Source of the DNA: Tolypeutes matacus
Lineage: Eukaryota; Chordata; Mammalia; Cingulata; Chlamyphoridae
NCBI GenBank assembly: GCA_026826555.1
Contig: JAKSZT010054578.1
Location: 753,707-817,706 of the forward strand
DNA length: 64,000 nucleotides
Reading direction: 5' to 3'
The translations under genes and the position numbers were made by a program. The notes beneath the pieces were generated by a model that saw only the letters and a list, made by a program, of their open reading frames with translations, had not been told where the DNA came from and made no database searches. Shown one piece after another: positions 59,833-64,000 of this stretch (position 1 is the stretch's first letter; each line of letters begins with the position of its first letter).

Positions 59833-60270
59833 GGGGGGCGGATGTGGCTCAAATGGTTGGGCATCCGTCTGCCATATGGAGGGACCTGGGTTCGATCCCT
59901 GGGACCTCCCGGTAAAATAAAAAATATATATATAGAAGGCGCATGGGCTGCCAGGCTCTGTGTGCCGCTGAGCCATCGGGCCCCGGGAGCCATGCAGCAG
60001 GATGATGACGTAACGGGAGAGACAAGACGAGATGCTCCGAAAGCTCCAGAAGCCACGAGCTGAGGTGGCACAGGCAGCAGAATACCTCTCTCCTACATCG
60101 GAGGTCTCCAGGATCGAATCCTGGTGAAGACTGGAGGAGGAGGATGAGAAGAGATGGCAGGAAACAGACACAGAGAATTGCCCAGCGAATGGACACAAAA
60201 CAGCAAATGGGGAAGGGGGGGGTTAAAATGGATAAAGTAAATAAATAAATCTTTAAAAAAAAAAAAAAAA
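59833..60270 (+). mobile_element. Long dimeric DAS-type SINE
   Basis: Head GGCGGATGTGGCTCAAATGG, second half CTGAGGTGGCACAGGCAGCA, TCGAATCCTGGTGAAGACTG, tail GATAAAGTAAATAAATAAAT. AGCATGGTAG lies on both sides and is shared with the next element. Confidence 0.9.
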
Positions 60271-60280
60271 AGCATGGTAG

Positions 60281-60672
60281 GGTAGTGGATGTGGTTCAAG
60301 CAATTGAGCTCCTGCCTACCACATGGGAGGTCCAGGTTTGGGTCCCGGTGCCTCCTAAAAAAGATGAGCAAGACAGCAAGCTGATGCGATGGGCAGACGC
60401 AATGGGCTGGCACGGCGAGCTGATGCAACAAGATCATGCAACAAGAGACAACGGAGGAAAACATAATGAGAGACAACAAAGCAGGGAGTGGAGATGGCTC
60501 AAGCGATTAGGCGCCTCCCTCCCACATGGGAGGTCCCAGATGCGGTTCCTGGTGCCTCCCAAAAAAAAAGACCAACAAACAACAGACACAGCAAATGCAA
60601 AACAATGAAGGGGTAGGGAGAAATAAATAAATAAATAAACAAATAAATAAATCGTAAAAAAAAAAGAAAGAA
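60281..60672 (+). mobile_element. Dimeric DAS-type SINE adjacent to the previous one
   Basis: Heads GGTAGTGGATGTGGTTCAAG and, at about 60,483, GGGAGTGGAGATGGCTCAAG; tail AAATAAATAAATAAATAAAC. A third copy of CAGCATGGTA follows at about 60,676. Confidence 0.9.
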
Positions 60673-60768
60673 AACAGCATGGTACTGGCACAAAGATAGA
60701 CATATTGACCAATGGAATCGAATGGAGAGTTCAGCAATAAACCCTCATATCTATTGCCAATTGATTGT

Positions 60769-60979
60769 TTTTTTGAGGTACCAGGGCTGGGGATTGAACC
60801 CAGGACCTCATATATGGGAAGCCAGTGCTCAACCACTGAGCCACATCAGCTTCCCTGAGTTGGTTTTTTTGTTTGTTTGTTTTGCTTGTTGTTTGTTTTT
60901 TCAAGAGGCACCAGGAACTGAACCTGGAACCTCCCATGTGGGAGGCAGGCCCTCAACAACTTGAGCCACATCTGCTCCA
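60769..60979 (-). mobile_element. Dimeric DAS-type SINE
   Basis: Antisense heads GCCACATCAGCTTCCC and GCCACATCTGCTCC with the TTGTTTGTTTG linker. Similar CAATTGATTGTTTTT and CAACTGATTTTTG flanks. Confidence 0.88.
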
Positions 60980-61311
60980 TGGTCAACTGATTTTTGACAA
61001 GGCTGCCAAATCCACTCAACTGGGAAAGAAGAGTCTCTTCAACAGATGGTGCTGGGAGAACTGGATATCCATATGCAAAAGAATGACAGAAGATCCTATC
61101 TCACACCATATACAAAAATTAACACAAAATGGATCAAAGACCTGAATATAAAAGCCAGGACCATAAAACTACCAGAATAAAATGTAGGGAAACATCTTAA
61201 GTATCTTGTGGTAGGTTGTGGTTTCTTGGACCTTACACCCAAAGCACAAGCAATGAAAGAAAAAATAGATAAATGGGACCTCCTCAAAATTAAAAACTTT
61301 TGGGAGTGGAT

Positions 61312-61515
61312 ATAGCTAAAGCAGTTGAGCCCCTGCCTTCCACATGGAAGGTTCCAGGATTCAGTTCCTGGTGCTTCCTGAAAAAACAAAACGAACAATA
61401 AGCAAAACAAATGAAAAATCCAACTCAGGGAAGCCTATATGGCTCAGTGGTTGAGCTCCAGATTCCTACATACAAGGTCCCAGGTTCAATCCCAGGCCCC
61501 TGGTACCTCAAAAAA
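61312..61515 (+). mobile_element. Dimeric DAS-type SINE with target-site duplication
   Basis: Heads GGGAGTGGATATAGCTAAAG and GGGAAGCCTATATGGCTCAG, ending CCTGGTACCTC. AAATTAAAAACTTTT and AAAATAAAAACTTTT flank it. Confidence 0.9.
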
Positions 61516-61688
61516 ATAAAAACTTTTGTACATCAGAGGACTTTGTCATGAAAGTGAAAAGACAACCTACTCAATGGGAGAAAATATTTGGAAACTACAT
61601 ATCCAATGAGGATTTAGTGTCCAGAATATATAAAGAAATCCTACAGCTCAACAAAAACAGTCAAACAACCCAATTAAAAAAATGGGCA

Positions 61689-61893
61689 GGGAGCAGATAT
61701 GGCTCAGGTGGTTGAGTGCCTATCTCACATGGGAGATCCTGGGTTCGATCCCTGGTGCCTCCTAAAAAAGCAAAAACACAAACAACAAGCAAACGAAGGA
61801 AAAAACCAACTCAGGGGAGCCAACTTGGCTCAGTGGTTGAGCGCTGGCTTCCCACATACAAGGTCCCAGGGTACCTCAAAAAAAAAAAAAAGA
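61689..61893 (+). mobile_element. Dimeric DAS-type SINE, second B-box partly deleted
   Basis: Heads GGGAGCAGATATGGCTCAGG and GGGGAGCCAACTTGGCTCAG. After CAAGGTCCCAGGG it goes straight to TACCTC and A's, skipping the usual TTCAATCCC segment. Confidence 0.88.
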
Positions 61894-63539
61894 AAAGAGA
61901 GGGCAGCCTGTGATGATATGCATGTTTGTTTTGTAAGTTCACAACTTTTACTATACACTTATTGTTTATGTATGTTCCTGTAGGAATGATATACTTTAAT
62001 AAAATATTTCAATAAAAAACAGATTGGTAATTCATCAAGAAAGAGAAGAGTATCTGCACAAAAAATTTATCACTAAGAAAAGATAGCATACTTGAATTTT
62101 GTGCAAGGATAACAAATATTTATACCAGTATTGCTCACACACATTTGGATAATAGGAAAGAACAAGACCTACCTACCTAGCACCTTTCAAGGGATCATTT
62201 CCCTAAGGTTCTAAAAATAAAATCAAAGAAAATTTACTGTTTTCTAAGAAATATTCAATGAAAAAAATTTAAAAAGGGCAAAAGACTTGAAGAGACATTT
62301 TTCCAGAGAGGATATACAAGTAGCTAAAAAGCATATGAAAAGTAGTTCACCGTCATTAGCTATTAGGGAAATGTAAATCAAAACCACAATGCAATATCAT
62401 TTCACACCATAGAATGGCCACTATTACAAGAATAGAACATGACAAGTTCTGGAGAGGATTTGGAGAAACAGGAGCACTCATTCACTGTGGTAGGAATGTA
62501 AAATGGTACAGCTGCTGTGGAGGGCAGTTTGGCAGCTCCTCAGGAAACTAAGTATAGAACAGCCATACGACCTGGCAATCCCTCTACTAGGTACACACCC
62601 CGGAGAATTGAAAGCAGGGACTCGACCAGATATTTGCACACTGATATTCATGGCAGCATTACTCACAATCGCCAAAAGGTGGAAAGAACCCAAGTGTCCA
62701 TCGGGAAATGAAAGGAAAAACACAATGTGGTCCACCCAGCCCATGGAATAACATTCAGCTATAAAAAGAAGCGAAGTGCTGGCACATACTAAAACACGGA
62801 TGAGCCTTGGAGCCCTCATGTTGCGTGAAACAAACCAGACTCAGAAGGACCAGGGTTGTATGAGCTCACTGATATGAACCAATTATAACAAGCAAACTCC
62901 TAGAGTTAGAATCTAGAATAGAGGTTACCAGGAAATAGACTGGGGTTGGAGAATTGAGAGTTGATGACTAATTTGTACAGAATCTCTACGTAGGTTGATT
63001 GTAAAGGTTTGGGGATGGATGGTGGTGATGATAACACAGTACTGTGAGTACAAGCAACAGCATTACACTATGGAGATGAATGTGGTTAAAAGAGCAAACT
63101 TGATATTCATATTGCCAGAAAAAAATTTAAAAGATAAAAAAGATTTAAAGTTAAAGCATAGGACTGTATAACACAGTGACCCTGATTGTAGACGATGGAT
63201 TACAGTTAATAGCACAAGTGTAAGATTGAGCTTTCATGAATTATAATAAATGGATGAAACTAAGACAAGGTGTTAATAGGATGATATGCAGAAAAATACA
63301 CCTAATGTAAATTATAGACAGTAGACCGTAGTGCTATTTTAATAATCTTACATCAATTGTAACAAAGGTAACTACTGTGAACAAATAGTCAATTATAAAA
63401 AGTGCTATTATCAATTGTAACAAATGTTCTAAGCCAATGCAAGGTGTTGGTGGTGGGGTACTATATGGGAATCCTGTATTTTATGCATGATTGTTTTCAA
63501 ACCCACAATTTCTTTGATTAAAAAATGTTTAAAAGAAAA

Positions 63540-63960
63540 AACTAGCCAGAGTGGGTATATTATTGTCAGACAAAATAGACTAAGTCAAAAAAGATTTCAG
63601 GAGACAAAGAAGGATGTTATATATTGATAAAAGTTCAATCCAACAAGAAGATATAATGATGATAAACAAATATGCACCTCACGATTGAGCCCCAAAATAT
63701 ATGAAGCAAAAATTGATAGAATTGAAGGAAGAAATAGATCTCAATAACACTTTGAGACTGCAATATACCACTTTCAATAACTGACAGAACATTCAAGAAG
63801 ATCAATAAGGAAATAGAGGACTTGAACAACACTATTAACCAACGAGAACTGATGGACCCTCTAGAACTCCACCAACCACAGAGAAAGACGGATTCTTCTC
63901 AAGCACACAGGGAACAATTTCCAGTACAGACCGTATGTTAGGCCACAAATTAAATCTTCT
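63540..63960 (+). mobile_element. Second L1 fragment (endonuclease region)
   Basis: ACTAGCCAGAGTGGGTATAT, CAAAATAGACTAAGTC, ACAAAGAAGGATGTTATATA and AATATGCACCTCACGATTGA are L1 ORF2 5' landmarks. It continues to the SINE at the window edge. Confidence 0.7.
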
Positions 63961-64000
63961 TTTTTTTTTTTTTTTTTTTTTTAAAGATTTTATTTATTTA
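63961..64000 (-). mobile_element. DAS-type SINE tail cut by the window edge
   Basis: A T run followed by AAAGATTTTATTTATTTA, identical to the antisense tail start seen at 18,980-19,000. Confidence 0.75.

Larger units (their letters stand above)
55935..63535 (+). mobile_element. Long, broken L1 with many insertions
   Basis: Starts with a 5' UTR-like GGGAAGATGGTGAAGTAGGA and CAGTCCACCAAAACAACTATTG. ORF1-like sequence lies at about 56,560-57,500. Endonuclease-like sequence lies at about 58,850-59,010 and reverse-transcriptase-like at about 59,015-59,270 (IDAEKAFDKTQHAFLIKT). The ORF2 end is at about 62,480-62,860 and the 3' UTR runs to about 63,535. The frame at 58,897-59,271 joins endonuclease to reverse transcriptase with a large internal deletion. 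SINEs and one other element interrupt it. Confidence 0.8.

Overview
The window is nuclear DNA from a placental mammal, almost certainly a xenarthran and most likely an armadillo. The main evidence is about 35 copies of one tRNA-derived SINE with a recurring head (AGCGGATGTGGCTCAAGC...), a B-box-like GGTTCRATTCC and an A-rich or AATAAATAAATAAATCTTT tail. These match the DAS SINE family of Dasypus. The genes are intron-containing and there are L1, MIR, MER5 and LTR remnants. There are no operons, CRISPR arrays or bacterial features.

Gene content is sparse and lies on the minus strand. (1) 3.4-5.4 kb holds a complete three-exon ZG16B gene (jacalin-related secreted lectin) with TATA box, signal peptide, phase-consistent introns and poly(A) signal. 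(2) 47.4-48.9 kb holds the first four coding exons of a trypsin-fold serine protease that best matches testisin (PRSS21). They carry the signal peptide, the activation site, the catalytic His and the catalytic Asp. The exons that should carry the catalytic Ser were not found downstream. (3) 55.2-55.7 kb holds the last two exons of a second trypsin-like protease of the same cluster. One exon has an in-frame stop and has lost two conserved cysteines, so it reads as a pseudogene. The order protease, PRSS21, ZG16B in one transcriptional direction is the order I recall for the human 16p13.3 protease cluster (PRSS41, PRSS21, ZG16B). (4) 13.8-15.0 kb holds a processed pseudogene of TIMM8A with poly(A) tail and a perfect 16-bp target-site duplication.

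Region by region: 1-1.1 kb is old L1 3' sequence with a local duplication and SINEs. 1.1-12.7 kb is mostly GC-rich single-copy sequence around ZG16B with MIR, L2 and LTR remnants. 12.7-21.8 kb has an LTR, L1 pieces, the TIMM8A retrocopy and a fairly young 5'-truncated L1. 21.8-39.2 kb alternates single-copy stretches with SINEs, L1 3' ends and LTR-like elements. A 10-base N gap sits at 39,220. 39.2-47.1 kb is L1 riddled with SINEs, plus an unidentified retrocopy-like block at 42.2-43.3 kb. 47.1-51.2 kb is the GC-rich PRSS21 locus. 51.2-55.2 kb has SINEs and LTR remnants. 55.9-64 kb is a long, broken plus-strand L1 with many SINEs.

I see no undescribed biological system here. The points most worth checking are the split and decayed protease exons, the TIMM8A retrocopy, the unidentified block at 42 kb and the nested SINE structures. 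All family names come from recall of sequence patterns; no database search was run.
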